The position numbers were made by a program, and so were the translations under genes. A stretch of DNA of 64,000 bases, from positions 62,001-126,000 of the forward strand of contig CAXXPO010000024.1 of the NCBI GenBank assembly GCA_963665185.2. Reading direction: 5' to 3'. Under the pieces are notes generated by a model. The model saw nothing but the letters and a program-made list of their open reading frames with translations, made no database searches and was not told the origin of the DNA. Shown here piece by piece: positions 15,558 to 24,577 of this stretch (position 1 is the stretch's first letter; each line of letters begins with the position of its first letter). This stretch comes from G963665185 sp963665185. Its GTDB lineage: Bacteria > Desulfobacterota > Desulfovibrionia > Desulfovibrionales > Desulfovibrionaceae.

Positions 15558-16520
15558 CTAGCGGGGGGGTACGTCCAGAATGGCATTGCCTGTGGCTTTT
15601 GATACAGGAATGGGAGTGTAGTCGGAACGGGTAAAATCCAGTTTCTTGAGGTCAATGGTCCGCAATGTCTGGTCGTTGTAATCGGCAAAGTACAGTACGC
15701 GGTTTGTCAAATCCTCGATGGCGACCCACTGCGTGTAGTCGGCCATTTCGCCATCTGCCGTCTTTTCACGGCTTATTCCTTTCATGACGTACACCTGATC
15801 CAGCAAATGGCGGGCGAACGTCACGGCGTCTTCCGCCTTTTCAGGCTGGTAGGCGAATTTTTTCAATACGGCAACGCGCACAAAGCGGGACGGGGGAGTG
15901 CAGTCGCCGGGCAGCCCGAGCAACCCGGACCCGTTCCCCGTACCGGAAACAGATGCGCCATCCAGTTGGAGCGTTTTTTGTATCCATGGGGAAAGGTTCA
16001 CATAGTTTCGCAGGTTGGCCCACTGCATGGGCAGAGGCGGTTCGTTGGTCATGACGCCCAGCGGGTTGTCGTAGACGTGCAGCTTGCCGTCGATCCATTC
16101 CGCAACCATATTATTGCCCTGGGCATCGTGCACGGCCAGATGCAGCACGGGAATACTGCCGAGACCGGCAAGGGTGTTGCCCCAGACAAACACGGTGGGA
16201 AGATTTTTCTTTACCTCGGCCACGGTGCTGAAACTGCCGAGAATCCAGTCCGGGACAAGTGCTACGTCCAAGGCGTTTTTCTGTTTGCCCTTGGGAACGG
16301 ACTGGTACCCCACGGAAGGGAGCCAGAGAACCTTGGCTGAAAGGCCTTTTTCGTTCATGCCGTCAGTGGAAACAGATGATCCCAGAACAGAAAACCCCAC
16401 AAAACCATACCGTTGTTTCCAGTTGAATCCCTCCGCCTTTCCGGGGGCCTCGGAACGCCACTTTTGAAATTGGGGAAAATTGTACAAGCAATCTCGCCGA
16501 GCGGTACGGAGAACACGCAC
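15558..16520 (-). pseudogene. N-terminally truncated linear-amide C-N hydrolase (choloylglycine hydrolase family)
   Basis: The 320-residue frame matches the later part of the Ntn-type family that includes bile salt hydrolase and penicillin V acylase. STDGMNEKGLSAKVLWL is the conserved block after the N-terminal strand, and NPLGVMTNEPPLPMQ contains the family TNxP segment. The catalytic N-terminal Cys and the first 40 to 50 residues are absent. The frame instead begins with an unrelated arginine-rich stretch just 40 bases from the terminator of the neighbouring aldo/keto reductase gene. Without the nucleophile the product cannot have the family's activity. The rest of the frame is intact, so the truncation is probably recent. 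Confidence 0.65.
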
Positions 16521-16558
16521 GTATCCGCACTGGGCGGAAGGATATGCAGAAGGATTGA

Positions 16559-16592
16559 AGCCCCTGTCCGCAAAGTGCTGCGGGCAGGGGCT
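16559..16592 (-). terminator. Terminator of the aldo/keto reductase gene
   Basis: AGCCCCTGTCCGC pairs with GCGGGCAGGGGCT around an eight-base loop, 44 bases downstream of the reductase stop on the minus strand. Confidence 0.6.
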
Positions 16593-16635
16593 GGTGGAAT
16601 ATCTGTGGAGCGATTGTTTCCGTTTTTTGGGGGCG

Positions 16636-17631
16636 TTATTCCCTGGAGATGCCTTTCAAGCCCTCTTCGGGGTATCGTTGTCCTTGCACCGCGTTATAAT
16701 GGAAGGTGTTTTCCAGCGTTGCCAGCTCGGCTTCGGAAAGCTGCACGTCCAGGGCGGCCGTATTTTGTTCCAGATACTTGATGTGGCGTGTGCCGGGAAT
16801 GGGAACGACATTGTCGTTCCGGTGCAGCATCCAGGCCAGGGTGATGGACGCGGGCGCAACATTTTTTTCCCCGGCCAGGGCGGTGACCACGTCGACCAGG
16901 CGAAGGTTGTGGGTCATGGCCTCGCCCTGAAAACGGGGAGCCAGGCGGCGGAAATCCTTTTGATCGAAATCTTCCGGGCTTTTCTGCGTACCGCTCAGCA
17001 GGCCCCGTCCCAATGGGCTGTAGGCCACGAAAGCGGCCCCTGTTGCGTTGCAGGCGTCCAGAATTCCATTTTGTTCGGGATCGCGGGTTACCAGGGAATA
17101 TTCGCTTTGCACTGCCGCAACCGGATGAACGGCCGCAGCCCGGCGCAATTGGTCGGCAGTGATTTCACTGAATCCGATGTGCCGGATTTTTCCTTCAGCC
17201 ACAAGTTGTGCCAGGTCGGCTGTTACATCCTCGATTGGGCGGTCCGCGGCCAGGCGGTGCACGTAATAGAGGTCTATGACGTCCACGCCCAGCCGTTTCA
17301 GCGATGATTGGCAGCAGGCGCGCATGTACTCTGTGGAGTTGTCTATGTTCCGGGCGTATTCTCCGGGCTTTTCGCGCTTTATGCCGAATTTTGTGGCGAT
17401 GACCACCTTGTCCCGTTTGTCCGCAAGGAATGGCGCAATCAGCTGTTCGTTGTGGCCGTGGCCGTACATGTCCGCGGTGTCGAAAAAAGTAATGCCAAGT
17501 TCAAATGCCCTGTCCAGGACGCGGCGCGAGGCTTCGTCATCCGCGGGACCATAGAATTCGGACATGCCCATGCAGCCCATCCCCATACGTGAGATGACCA
17601 TGTCTGTTTTGCCGAGGGTCGTGGTATTCAT
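16636..17631 (-). CDS. Aldo/keto reductase
   Basis: This 331-residue NADPH-dependent oxidoreductase of the AKR superfamily (YajO/AKR13-like) reduces carbonyl compounds in the cytoplasm; the natural substrate is unknown. The catalytic tetrad is visible as Asp in FDTADMYG, Tyr in the same segment, Lys in IATKFG and His in YYVHRL. The nucleotide-binding end has the usual IPGTRHIKYLEQN segment. An in-frame ATG lies eight codons upstream. I chose MNTTTLGK because AAAGGAG lies six bases before it. The gene is monocistronic, with a terminator downstream and AT-rich sequence upstream. Confidence 0.93.
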   Translation of the reverse strand: MNTTTLGKTDMVISRMGMGCMGMSEFYGPADDEASRRVLDRAFELGITFFDTADMYGHGHNEQLIAPFLADKRDKVVIATKFGIKREKPGEYARNIDNSTEYMRACCQSSLKRLGVDVIDLYYVHRLAADRPIEDVTADLAQLVAEGKIRHIGFSEITADQLRRAAAVHPVAAVQSEYSLVTRDPEQNGILDACNATGAAFVAYSPLGRGLLSGTQKSPEDFDQKDFRRLAPRFQGEAMTHNLRLVDVVTALAGEKNVAPASITLAWMLHRNDNVVPIPGTRHIKYLEQNTAALDVQLSEAELATLENTFHYNAVQGQRYPEEGLKGISRE

Positions 17632-17925
17632 GGAAAACTCCTTTGTATTTGACATGTTCTGCCCAAGTCAGAAGGCGTTGCAGGGATGTGAAAAGAACCT
17701 GTTTGCCTGGATCTGAATTGTGCAAGTACGTTCTGTCTGCTTTGCGGATTTTGTCCGGTGCAGCCGGTACATGCAAAATAGGGGGGGGGATTTTAATATG
17801 TCTAATATCTTTTTTTATTACTTTTGATACTTTTTGCATATTGTTTGTGACGAAGGGAGGTATTGCAAATGAAATCCACTATCATTACTGTGGTTTTTTT
17901 AACCGCCTCCAAGGAGACTTACCTC

Positions 17926-18765
17926 GTGAAACGATCCGCAATCGCATTTTTTCTGGCCGTGGCGCTGTGCGTTCCGGCATTCGCCTCGGCTCATTCCCTG
18001 TATATCCAGGCTGCACGGTACCATGTGAGCAAGGGCAAGGGGTCCCCGCTGTTCTTTTGTTACGGGCACCACATTCCGGTGGACGACGCCATACGCCGGG
18101 AAAAACTGCATTCCGTGCAAGTGTTCGCCCCCAATGGAACGGTCGGCGATGTGGCGCTTCGTGATGAAAAATCCCTGCACTCGTATGTGATCACTTATGA
18201 TGCGCCCGGAACCTATGTGCTGACCGCCGAAACCACGCCGGGATATTTCACCATGTGGCAAGACAAGAAAGGCCGCAAGCGGCACACCATAGGTCCCATG
18301 AGCAGGATTGCGGACCAGGCGTCGGAAATCATGTCCAGCCTGCGGAGCAGCCAGTGGACCAAAACGTACGTGGCGTGCGAAGCCCCTTCTGAGATTTTTC
18401 CGGCCTTTGTGGGCATGCCGCTGGAGCTGGTGCCCGGACAGGATGTTTCCCTGGTGAAGAAGGGAGACACCCTTGAAATGCAGGTCTACATGGATGGGAA
18501 GCCCTACACCGGTCCCGGCTTTTGGGACGCGACCTACAACGGATTTTCCACCCAGGCCGAGGATATGTACGTTCCCCGCTCGGAGATTTCCGGCGGCAGG
18601 ATCAGCCTGCCCGTGGACCAGACCGGGCGCTGGTTCGTACGCTTCTATACCAAGACACCCGCGCCCGAGGCCGACCGCAGCGAGTATCTGCAGGAGAAAC
18701 GAACCGCGACCCTGGTTTTCGAGGTTCCGAACGCGCGCAAAGGGCCGGAGATCGACAGCCATTGA
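17926..18765 (+). CDS. DUF4198 exported protein, probable metal-uptake accessory
   Basis: The 279-residue product starts at GTG with AAGGAG nine bases upstream. The N-terminus (VKRSAIAFFLAVALCVPAFA) is a standard signal peptide, and the mature protein begins close to AHSLYIQAARY. The body matches the DUF4198 periplasmic family: a HxxY start, PGYFTMWQDKKGR in the middle, and a C-terminal beta-rich domain with TGRWFVRFYTK. DUF4198 proteins often accompany nickel or cobalt transporters, but no permease gene is adjacent, so that role is only a guess. Upstream frames reach further but lack a ribosome site. A good terminator follows. Confidence 0.85.
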   Translation: MKRSAIAFFLAVALCVPAFASAHSLYIQAARYHVSKGKGSPLFFCYGHHIPVDDAIRREKLHSVQVFAPNGTVGDVALRDEKSLHSYVITYDAPGTYVLTAETTPGYFTMWQDKKGRKRHTIGPMSRIADQASEIMSSLRSSQWTKTYVACEAPSEIFPAFVGMPLELVPGQDVSLVKKGDTLEMQVYMDGKPYTGPGFWDATYNGFSTQAEDMYVPRSEISGGRISLPVDQTGRWFVRFYTKTPAPEADRSEYLQEKRTATLVFEVPNARKGPEIDSH

Positions 18766-18783
18766 AGTCGCCGGACTTACCTA

Positions 18784-18818
18784 AGGGTCCCGGTCTGCGG
18801 CAGCAGACGGGACCTTTT
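18784..18818 (+). terminator. Terminator after the DUF4198 gene
   Basis: GGTCCCGGTCTGC pairs with GCAGACGGGACC (one bulged G), followed by TTTT, 20 bases past the stop. Confidence 0.8.
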
Positions 18819-18849
18819 GCTGTTGCGCGTACCCGCCATTGCCGCGCCG

Positions 18850-19920
18850 TCATCCCCTTGCCCCGGAAGTGGGGTTGGCGGAGGAGGACGCCTTTCCGCC
18901 CAGCAGCTCCTCTCTCCGTTTCATGGCCAGCGCCTGCATGTCCGTTGCCTGATCGGTCTCGTCCACGATTTCGTGCCCGAGTATTTCCTCCAGCACGTCT
19001 TCCAGGGTGACCACCCCGGCCAGTCCTCCGTATTCGTCCAGCACCACGAACAGATGCAAACGGCTTTCGAGAAGCTGGCGCAGAACCACATCCAGGGAGG
19101 TGGTCTCCAGCACGAAGCGTACCGGGCGCATCAGGGTCGAGAGCGGCTGTTCGCCGCGGCCTTCGGTCTGGGCCCGGAACACGTCCTGCCGGGTGGCCAC
19201 GCCCACCACATCCTCGCTGTCCGCGGCGTAAACCGGAAAGCGGCTGTGGGGCCAATGGGGAGTGTCGCGCAGGGCCTCGTTCACGCGCAGTCCCATGGGC
19301 AGGGAAAAGACCACGGTGCGCGGCGTCATGATGTCGTGTACCTGCTTGGTGTCCAGGGACAGGATGTTCTGGATGGTTTTTTCCTCCTGCTGGCTGATCA
19401 CGCCCGACTTGGACACCAGGGACGCCAGGGAGGCGATGTCGTGCTCCGTGGCGTCCGGCTCGCTTTTGCCGCCGCCCGCGAAACGAGCGATGAAACCGCA
19501 TGTCCAGATTATGGGACGCAGCAGCCAGATGAGCCAAACCAGGGGGCGGGCCATGAGGGGGGCCAGAACGACGTTGTTCACCACGCCCAGGGTCTTGGGC
19601 AGGATTTCTGAAAAAACCAGGACGACCAGCGTGAAGGCCAGGGCGAACCAGCCCAGGGTGTTCTCGCCAAAGACCTTTGCCCAGGCCGCTCCGGCCAGGG
19701 ACGCGCCCACCGTGTGGGCCACGGTGTTCAGGGTCAGGATGGCGGTGAGCGGTTTGTCCACGTCCCTGCGCAGGGCAAAGAGAAGGTCGCCCGCCTTGCG
19801 TCCACTCCGGCGCAATCCTTCGATCTTGCTCCAGGAAAACGAGTAGAGCACGGCCTCGGCAATGGAGCAGAAGAAACTCACAAAGACCGCGAGGCTGACT
19901 GCGAGGATAAGTTCCGTCAT
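18850..19920 (-). CDS. CNNM/CBS-domain membrane protein (hemolysin-C/CorC type)
   Basis: The 356-residue protein has an N-terminal DUF21/CNNM transmembrane domain (about residues 1-140, starting MTELILAVSLAVFVSFF) and a pair of CBS domains. The first CBS domain opens with HDIMTPRTVVF and the second has FVVLDEYGGLAGVVT and LEDVLEEILG. Such proteins sit in the inner membrane and are linked to magnesium or cobalt efflux and homeostasis. The C-terminal transporter-associated domain of longer members is absent. The ATG at 19920 has GGAG seven bases upstream; a longer in-frame start (MNKHSPDN) lacks a better site. It stands alone, divergent from cbiC. Confidence 0.9.
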   Translation of the reverse strand: MTELILAVSLAVFVSFFCSIAEAVLYSFSWSKIEGLRRSGRKAGDLLFALRRDVDKPLTAILTLNTVAHTVGASLAGAAWAKVFGENTLGWFALAFTLVVLVFSEILPKTLGVVNNVVLAPLMARPLVWLIWLLRPIIWTCGFIARFAGGGKSEPDATEHDIASLASLVSKSGVISQQEEKTIQNILSLDTKQVHDIMTPRTVVFSLPMGLRVNEALRDTPHWPHSRFPVYAADSEDVVGVATRQDVFRAQTEGRGEQPLSTLMRPVRFVLETTSLDVVLRQLLESRLHLFVVLDEYGGLAGVVTLEDVLEEILGHEIVDETDQATDMQALAMKRREELLGGKASSSANPTSGARG

Positions 19921-20114
19921 GCAATGGCTCCGGGATGCGTTGAGATTGTCGGGGGAATGCTTGTTCATCCCATGTTTGGAAAATCGCGCAACGAGGAGGG
20001 AATCATAGCGATTCGACGGAAAATGGCAAAGAAGATCGTGCCGGACAGATCTCCGGCCTTGGCGTGGGGCCGGTCCCGCTTTTCAAATGCGGCCATCCGG
20101 CCTATGAAGACGGC

Positions 20115-20780
20115 ATGAATTATCTGACAGATCCTCAGGAAATAGAACGCAGGTCCATGGCCATCATCGAGGCCGAAGCCCCGCCGCCCAGGGCCTACTC
20201 AGGCATTGCCTGGCAGGTTGTGCGGCGCATGATCCACACTTCGGCGGACTTTGAAATGCTAGATCTGGTCCGCTTTCATCCCGACGCCGTCATTCAGGGC
20301 ATGGCCGCTCTGGCAGGCGGCTGCACCATCTTCACGGATACGCGCATGGCCTGCATGGGCATTCCGCAGCGCCGGATGGATCCGCTCGGCTGCAAGGTGG
20401 TCAGCTTCATGTCCGACCCGGACGTGGCCGTTCTGGCCCGCGAGCGCGAGACCACCCGCGCCGTGGTGGCCGTGGACAAGGCAGTGGCTGATCCGTCCGT
20501 GCGGATTTTCGTCATCGGCAATGCGCCCACGGCACTGCTGCGCCTCATCGAGCGTATAGAGGCGGGGGACGTGCAGCCGGCTCTGGTGGTCGCCATGCCC
20601 GTGGGCTTCGTCAATGCGGCGGAATCCAAAGCCATGTTCATGGAAAAATCCCCGGCCCCGTACATTGCCGTCCAGGGACGCAAGGGCGGCTCGCCGCTGG
20701 CGGCCTGTGTGGTCAACGCCCTGGCCCAGGCCCTGCTTGACGGCGCATCCGAAGAAGCCATCCTGGGAGATTGGACATGA
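20115..20780 (+). CDS. cbiC: Precorrin-8X/cobalt-precorrin-8 methylmutase
   Basis: CbiC/CobH moves a methyl group from C11 to C12 of the corrin ring during cobalamin synthesis. The 221-residue protein has the catalytic-His segment MIHTSADFEM near residue 38, TDTRMACMGIP, and the late PVGFVNAAESK and RKGGSPLAACVVNAL blocks typical of the family. The ATG at 20115 gives the normal length. The following cbiF overlaps its stop by four bases (ATGA), so translation is coupled. Other cobalamin genes are not in the window. Confidence 0.95.
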   Translation: MNYLTDPQEIERRSMAIIEAEAPPPRAYSGIAWQVVRRMIHTSADFEMLDLVRFHPDAVIQGMAALAGGCTIFTDTRMACMGIPQRRMDPLGCKVVSFMSDPDVAVLARERETTRAVVAVDKAVADPSVRIFVIGNAPTALLRLIERIEAGDVQPALVVAMPVGFVNAAESKAMFMEKSPAPYIAVQGRKGGSPLAACVVNALAQALLDGASEEAILGDWT

Positions 20781-21535
20781 CCAGAGTGTATTTCATCGGT
20801 GCCGGTCCCGGCGACCCGGACCTGATAACTGTAAAGGGGCGTCGGCTTATCGAACGGGCCGACCTGGTGCTGTATGCCGGATCGCTGGTTCCCCCGGAAC
20901 TCGTCGCCTGCGCGCGCGGGGACGCCAGGGTGGAGGATTCCGCCTCTCTCAATCTGGAGGAGACACACGATCTTCTCATGCAGACAGTGAACGCCGGAGG
21001 GCTGGCCGTGCGTGTGCATACGGGCGATCCGTCGCTTTTCGGGGCCATCCGCGAACAGATGCTTCTGCTGGACCGGGACGGTGTGGAGTATGAAGTCGTT
21101 CCCGGCGTGACCGCGGCCTTTGCCGCAGCGGCCCAGGCCAAGGTTTCATTTACCGTGCCCGGGGTTGTGCAGAGCCTGGTCATCTGCCGGGCCGGAGGGC
21201 GCACGCCTGTTCCACCACCCCAGGAAGTGGCCCGTATGGCCGAACACGGCAGCGCCATGGCCGTGTATCTTTCCGCGCACGACGCGGGCAAGGTGCGCGA
21301 CGCATTGCTGAAGGGCGGCCTTTCCCCGGATACGGCCGTGGTCATCGGCCACAAGGTGGGCTGGCCAGGTGGCGAAACCCGCTGCACCCGGCTGGGCGAT
21401 ATCGCCCGGATCGCGCAGGACATGGGCATTACCCGGCAGGCAGTCTTTTTGGTTCTGCCGGGGCAGAATGCCGGGGAAAGGCTCTCCAAACTGTACGATG
21501 CAGGCTTTGCCCACGGGTACAGAAAGGCGAAATAG
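20777..21535 (+). CDS. cbiF: Precorrin-4/cobalt-precorrin-4 C11-methyltransferase
   Basis: This 252-residue S-adenosylmethionine-dependent methyltransferase methylates C11 of the corrin ring. It begins with VYFIGAGPGDPDLITVKG, the canonical start of CbiF/CobM, and has VRVHTGDPSLFGAIREQ and VPGVTAAFAAAA, which contribute to SAM and precorrin binding. It overlaps cbiC by four bases and is followed by a strong terminator. The anaerobic lifestyle suggested by the window makes the cobalt-early CbiF activity more likely than CobM. Confidence 0.95.
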   Translation: MTRVYFIGAGPGDPDLITVKGRRLIERADLVLYAGSLVPPELVACARGDARVEDSASLNLEETHDLLMQTVNAGGLAVRVHTGDPSLFGAIREQMLLLDRDGVEYEVVPGVTAAFAAAAQAKVSFTVPGVVQSLVICRAGGRTPVPPPQEVARMAEHGSAMAVYLSAHDAGKVRDALLKGGLSPDTAVVIGHKVGWPGGETRCTRLGDIARIAQDMGITRQAVFLVLPGQNAGERLSKLYDAGFAHGYRKAK

Positions 21536-21560
21536 CGGAACAGTCGGATTTTACGGGAAA

Positions 21561-21597
21561 AAAAGCGGCAGTGCGGGGATACCCGGCTGCCGCTTTT
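21561..21597. terminator. Bidirectional terminator after cbiF
   Basis: AAAAGCGGCAG pairs perfectly with CTGCCGCTTTT around a 15-base loop. It serves cbiF from the left and the converging coiled-coil gene from the right. Confidence 0.8.
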
Positions 21598-21645
21598 GAG
21601 GGTCTTGGAGGGAAAAAGTACGCGAAGTCCCTCTTGTCTGGGCTT

Positions 21646-22128
21646 TTAATTTGCGCCTTTGCTCTGTAGTTTAGGAACCTCGCCTGTCCGCATGATTCGC
21701 CGCGCCATGGCAATGGTTTCCTCATCCAGAAAATCCAGGACGATACATGTTTCCACAAAATCCTGGGCGACCCGGCCGGTAAGCTTTGTGGCTTTCTGGT
21801 ATTGCTCCATGGTGATCTTTCCCGAAGAAAGCAGCCATTGTGCGGCCGCCTTTGCCGGGGATTTTCTGCTGCGGGGAGCAACAACGGCTGTTTCGTCTGG
21901 TTCGGCCAATTCGTTTTCCAGCAGGAAGATCTTTTGTTCAATGCCCATCAACTCGGAATTCAGGGCGGCCTTGCGTTTTTTCAGCTCTTTGTATTCGGTG
22001 GCGAGGGCTTCCTCCTGCGTGGCGATATCCGCGACGGACCTGTTGTACCAGATCACGATTTGTTTGCTGAAGAACAGGAACCCCAGGGAGCAGACGACAA
22101 GAAAGAGAAGGGCGACGGCAATGAGCAT
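21646..22128 (-). CDS. Hypothetical membrane-anchored coiled-coil protein
   Basis: The 160-residue product has one N-terminal membrane segment (MLIAVALLFLVVCSLGFLFF) followed by a heptad-rich stretch from about residue 35 to 75 (ATEYKELKKRKAALNSEL). A C-terminal part (AAAQWLLSSGKITMEQYQKA) looks like a small helical domain. I do not recognise a family. It lies eight bases downstream of another small gene encoding a membrane segment plus coiled coil. The two probably form one transcript and may interact through their coiled coils in the inner membrane. Confidence 0.75.
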   Translation of the reverse strand: MLIAVALLFLVVCSLGFLFFSKQIVIWYNRSVADIATQEEALATEYKELKKRKAALNSELMGIEQKIFLLENELAEPDETAVVAPRSRKSPAKAAAQWLLSSGKITMEQYQKATKLTGRVAQDFVETCIVLDFLDEETIAMARRIMRTGEVPKLQSKGAN

Positions 22129-22136
22129 GATATGGA

Positions 22137-22376
22137 TTATACCCCGAAGTTGTGTTCAGCGCCTGTGAGCTTGTTGCGGGCTGCCTCTACTTTGCTTTCA
22201 ATAAGTTCGACTTCGGCTTCCAAGGCTCGCACCTTGGCCGATATTTTTGCTTCCAGGAATTGAAACTCATACTTGCGCTTGGCAAGCCTGCTGCGATGTT
22301 TGTCATAGTGGGAAAGGAAAAAAAGCAGTTCCAGAACGACAGCTATGATGACGAACATGAAGACAAAAGCTTCCAT
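22137..22376 (-). CDS. Small membrane protein with coiled coil
   Basis: This 79-residue protein starts MEAFVFMFVIIAVVLELLFF, a single membrane helix, and continues with charged heptads (KYEFQFLEAKISAKVRALEA) to near its end. AAGGAA lies about 11 bases before the chosen ATG. An upstream in-frame extension of 50 codons exists but reads through low-quality sequence without a ribosome site. The pairing with the next gene, eight bases away and with the same architecture, supports it as a real gene. No function can be assigned. Confidence 0.7.
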   Translation of the reverse strand: MEAFVFMFVIIAVVLELLFFLSHYDKHRSRLAKRKYEFQFLEAKISAKVRALEAEVELIESKVEAARNKLTGAEHNFGV

Positions 22377-22675
22377 AATAAGTGAATTCCTTTGAACCCG
22401 TGAATTTTCGCTACGCTGAATCTGTATATTGCAGAGATTTGCAGACAAGGGAAGATGCCCTTTGAGACCCGTTAAATGCTCGTCTGATTTATTGAGAAAG
22501 TCAAGAATCCATGCATCGCCAACCATATGGATTTATGTAGCGATATTAGTAAAAAAATACCAAATCTTTTGCTTATTTTGATAAAATACCAAGGGTAATC
22601 CTCTCTCTTCTTGTTGGACGTGCCTGTTTTTGTTAACAAGGCGAATTCGAGTAATCGTGTTTTTGGGAGAAACGA

Positions 22676-23404
22676 GTGATCCGATTCGAGAAAGTGAATA
22701 AGTGGTATGGCGAGCACCACGTATTGCAGGACATCGACCTGCATATAGCCAAAGGCGAGGTCGTGGTTATCTGCGGCCCCAGCGGGTCCGGGAAAAGCAC
22801 CCTCATCCGTTGCATCAACCGCCTGGAGCCGATACAGAAAGGAACCATTTTCGTGGACGGGATGAACCTGGGGGACATGACCCTGAACCTGACCATGCTT
22901 CGTGCGGAAGTCGGATTTGTCTTTCAGCAATTCAATCTTTATCCGCACATGACCGTCCTGGAAAACGTGACCATGGCACCCGTCCTTGTACGCAAGATGT
23001 CGCGCAGCAGCGCCAATGCCCTGGGCATGGAACTGTTGGAAAAAGTCAATATACCGGACAAGGCCCATGCCTATCCCTCCCAGCTTTCCGGCGGACAACA
23101 GCAACGTGTCGCCATCGCCCGCGGCCTGGCCATGCGGCCCAAGATCATGCTGTTCGACGAACCCACCTCCGCCCTGGACCCCGAAATGATCAACGAGGTC
23201 CTGGATGTCATGAAGGCCCTGGCTCGCGACGGCATGACCATGGCATGCGTGACCCACGAAATGGGCTTTGCCCGTGAGGTGGCGGACCGCGTCGTGTTTA
23301 TGGACGAGGGGCTGCTGGTGGAGGAAAACACGCCCGAAGAATTTTTCACCAATCCTAAATCCGACCGTTCCAAGGAGTTTCTCAGCAAAATTCTGAGTCA
23401 CTAG
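22676..23404 (+). CDS. Polar amino-acid ABC transporter ATP-binding protein
   Basis: The 242-residue ATPase resembles GlnQ/HisP. It has Walker A GPSGSGKST, the Q-loop in FVFQQFNLYPHMT, the ABC signature LSGGQQQR, Walker B MLFDEPTSALDPE and the switch His in CVTHEMGFAREVADRV. It starts at GTG with GGGAGAA nearby. It drives uptake through the fused permease encoded downstream, with the binding protein gene between them. The gap of about 275 bases before the binding protein gene holds no gene; it may hold a separate promoter, as binding proteins are usually made in excess. Confidence 0.95.
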   Translation: MIRFEKVNKWYGEHHVLQDIDLHIAKGEVVVICGPSGSGKSTLIRCINRLEPIQKGTIFVDGMNLGDMTLNLTMLRAEVGFVFQQFNLYPHMTVLENVTMAPVLVRKMSRSSANALGMELLEKVNIPDKAHAYPSQLSGGQQQRVAIARGLAMRPKIMLFDEPTSALDPEMINEVLDVMKALARDGMTMACVTHEMGFAREVADRVVFMDEGLLVEENTPEEFFTNPKSDRSKEFLSKILSH

Positions 23405-23679
23405 CAGGGATTGCCTATATATGGCTGTTCTGAAAAAGCCTTGGGGGGACGTGCGGACCATTGCGGACGTCACGAAGGGATGTCGGGGATTGGGGAATAC
23501 CCGCGCACATCTGTGCCCGTGCGCAGGAGAAAGGGGAGTCCTGGCTGCAAAGACCGGACTGGATTATGGAAATACCGGACCTGGGGATATGGCCCCCGCC
23601 CCCGTTTTGGGAAGGCGGAATCCCTTTTCCGGCAAGGATGACAGCTTGGTTCACAACAACCAACCAAAGGGGTGTATTC

Positions 23680-24507
23680 ATGAGAATGGTCAAATGTTCC
23701 ATTCTGGCCGCGTTGCTCGTGCTGGCGGCTGTTTCCACGGCTCTGGCCGGTCCTGCGTATGACAATGTCATGAAGAACAAGGTTCTGCGCGCGGGCATTA
23801 TGACGGACTCCATTCCCGGAGCCTTCTACAACGACCAGAACCAGTGGGTCGGATTCGACGTGGACGTGGCCGAGGAAATCGCCCATCGCCTGGGATGCAA
23901 GCTCGAGCGCGTTCCCGTCAACAACAAGACCCGCGTCGCCTTTGTGCAGCAGGGCCGCATCGACATGTCCATCGCCAACATGACCCACAAGCGCGAGCGC
24001 GACAAATCCATTGATTTCACCATCACGTATTTTTTTGACGGCCAGAAGGTCCTGACCAAGAAAGGCCAGATCAAGGATTGGAACGACCTGAAGGGTAAAA
24101 AAATCGCCACCATGCAGGGTACGACTTCCGAAATCAACCTGCGCAACAAGCTGAAGTCCATCGGCGATCCCAATGCCGACAAGAACGTGATCTCCTTCCA
24201 GAAGGAATCCGAATGCTTCCAGGCCTTGCAGATGGGCCGCGTCGCCGGATGGTCCACCGACTCCACCATCCTGCTCGGCTACGCCGCCAAGGAGCCCGGA
24301 AAGTACGAACTGGTGGGCGAGTTCATCAGCGACGAACCTTACGGCATCGGACTTCCCGAAGATGATTCCAAGCTGCGCGACGCCATCAACTTTGCGTTGC
24401 AGGACATGTGGAAGGACGGAACCTACATGCAGATCTACAACAAATGGTATGGTCCCGGAACCCCCTACGAGTTCCCCATGACCGAACAGATCGAAATGTG
24501 GCCCTAG
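23680..24507 (+). CDS. Periplasmic amino-acid-binding protein of the ABC transporter
   Basis: The 275-residue protein has a signal peptide (MRMVKCSILAALLVLAAVST, cleavage near ALA-GP) and a type II periplasmic binding fold of the GlnH/HisJ family. Characteristic segments are WVGFDVDVAEEIAHRLG, RIDMSIANMTHKRERDKSID for alpha-carboxylate binding, and DLKGKKIATMQGTTSE in the hinge region. The ATG follows AAAGGGG at eight bases. The cargo is probably a polar amino acid, but the exact ligand cannot be read from sequence. Confidence 0.93.
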   Translation: MRMVKCSILAALLVLAAVSTALAGPAYDNVMKNKVLRAGIMTDSIPGAFYNDQNQWVGFDVDVAEEIAHRLGCKLERVPVNNKTRVAFVQQGRIDMSIANMTHKRERDKSIDFTITYFFDGQKVLTKKGQIKDWNDLKGKKIATMQGTTSEINLRNKLKSIGDPNADKNVISFQKESECFQALQMGRVAGWSTDSTILLGYAAKEPGKYELVGEFISDEPYGIGLPEDDSKLRDAINFALQDMWKDGTYMQIYNKWYGPGTPYEFPMTEQIEMWP

Positions 24508-24577
24508 CCCGACCGGATAACCGCAACTTATTTGCACGGGTTCGGCATGCCGGGCCCGTGCTTTTTAAAGTCATTAC

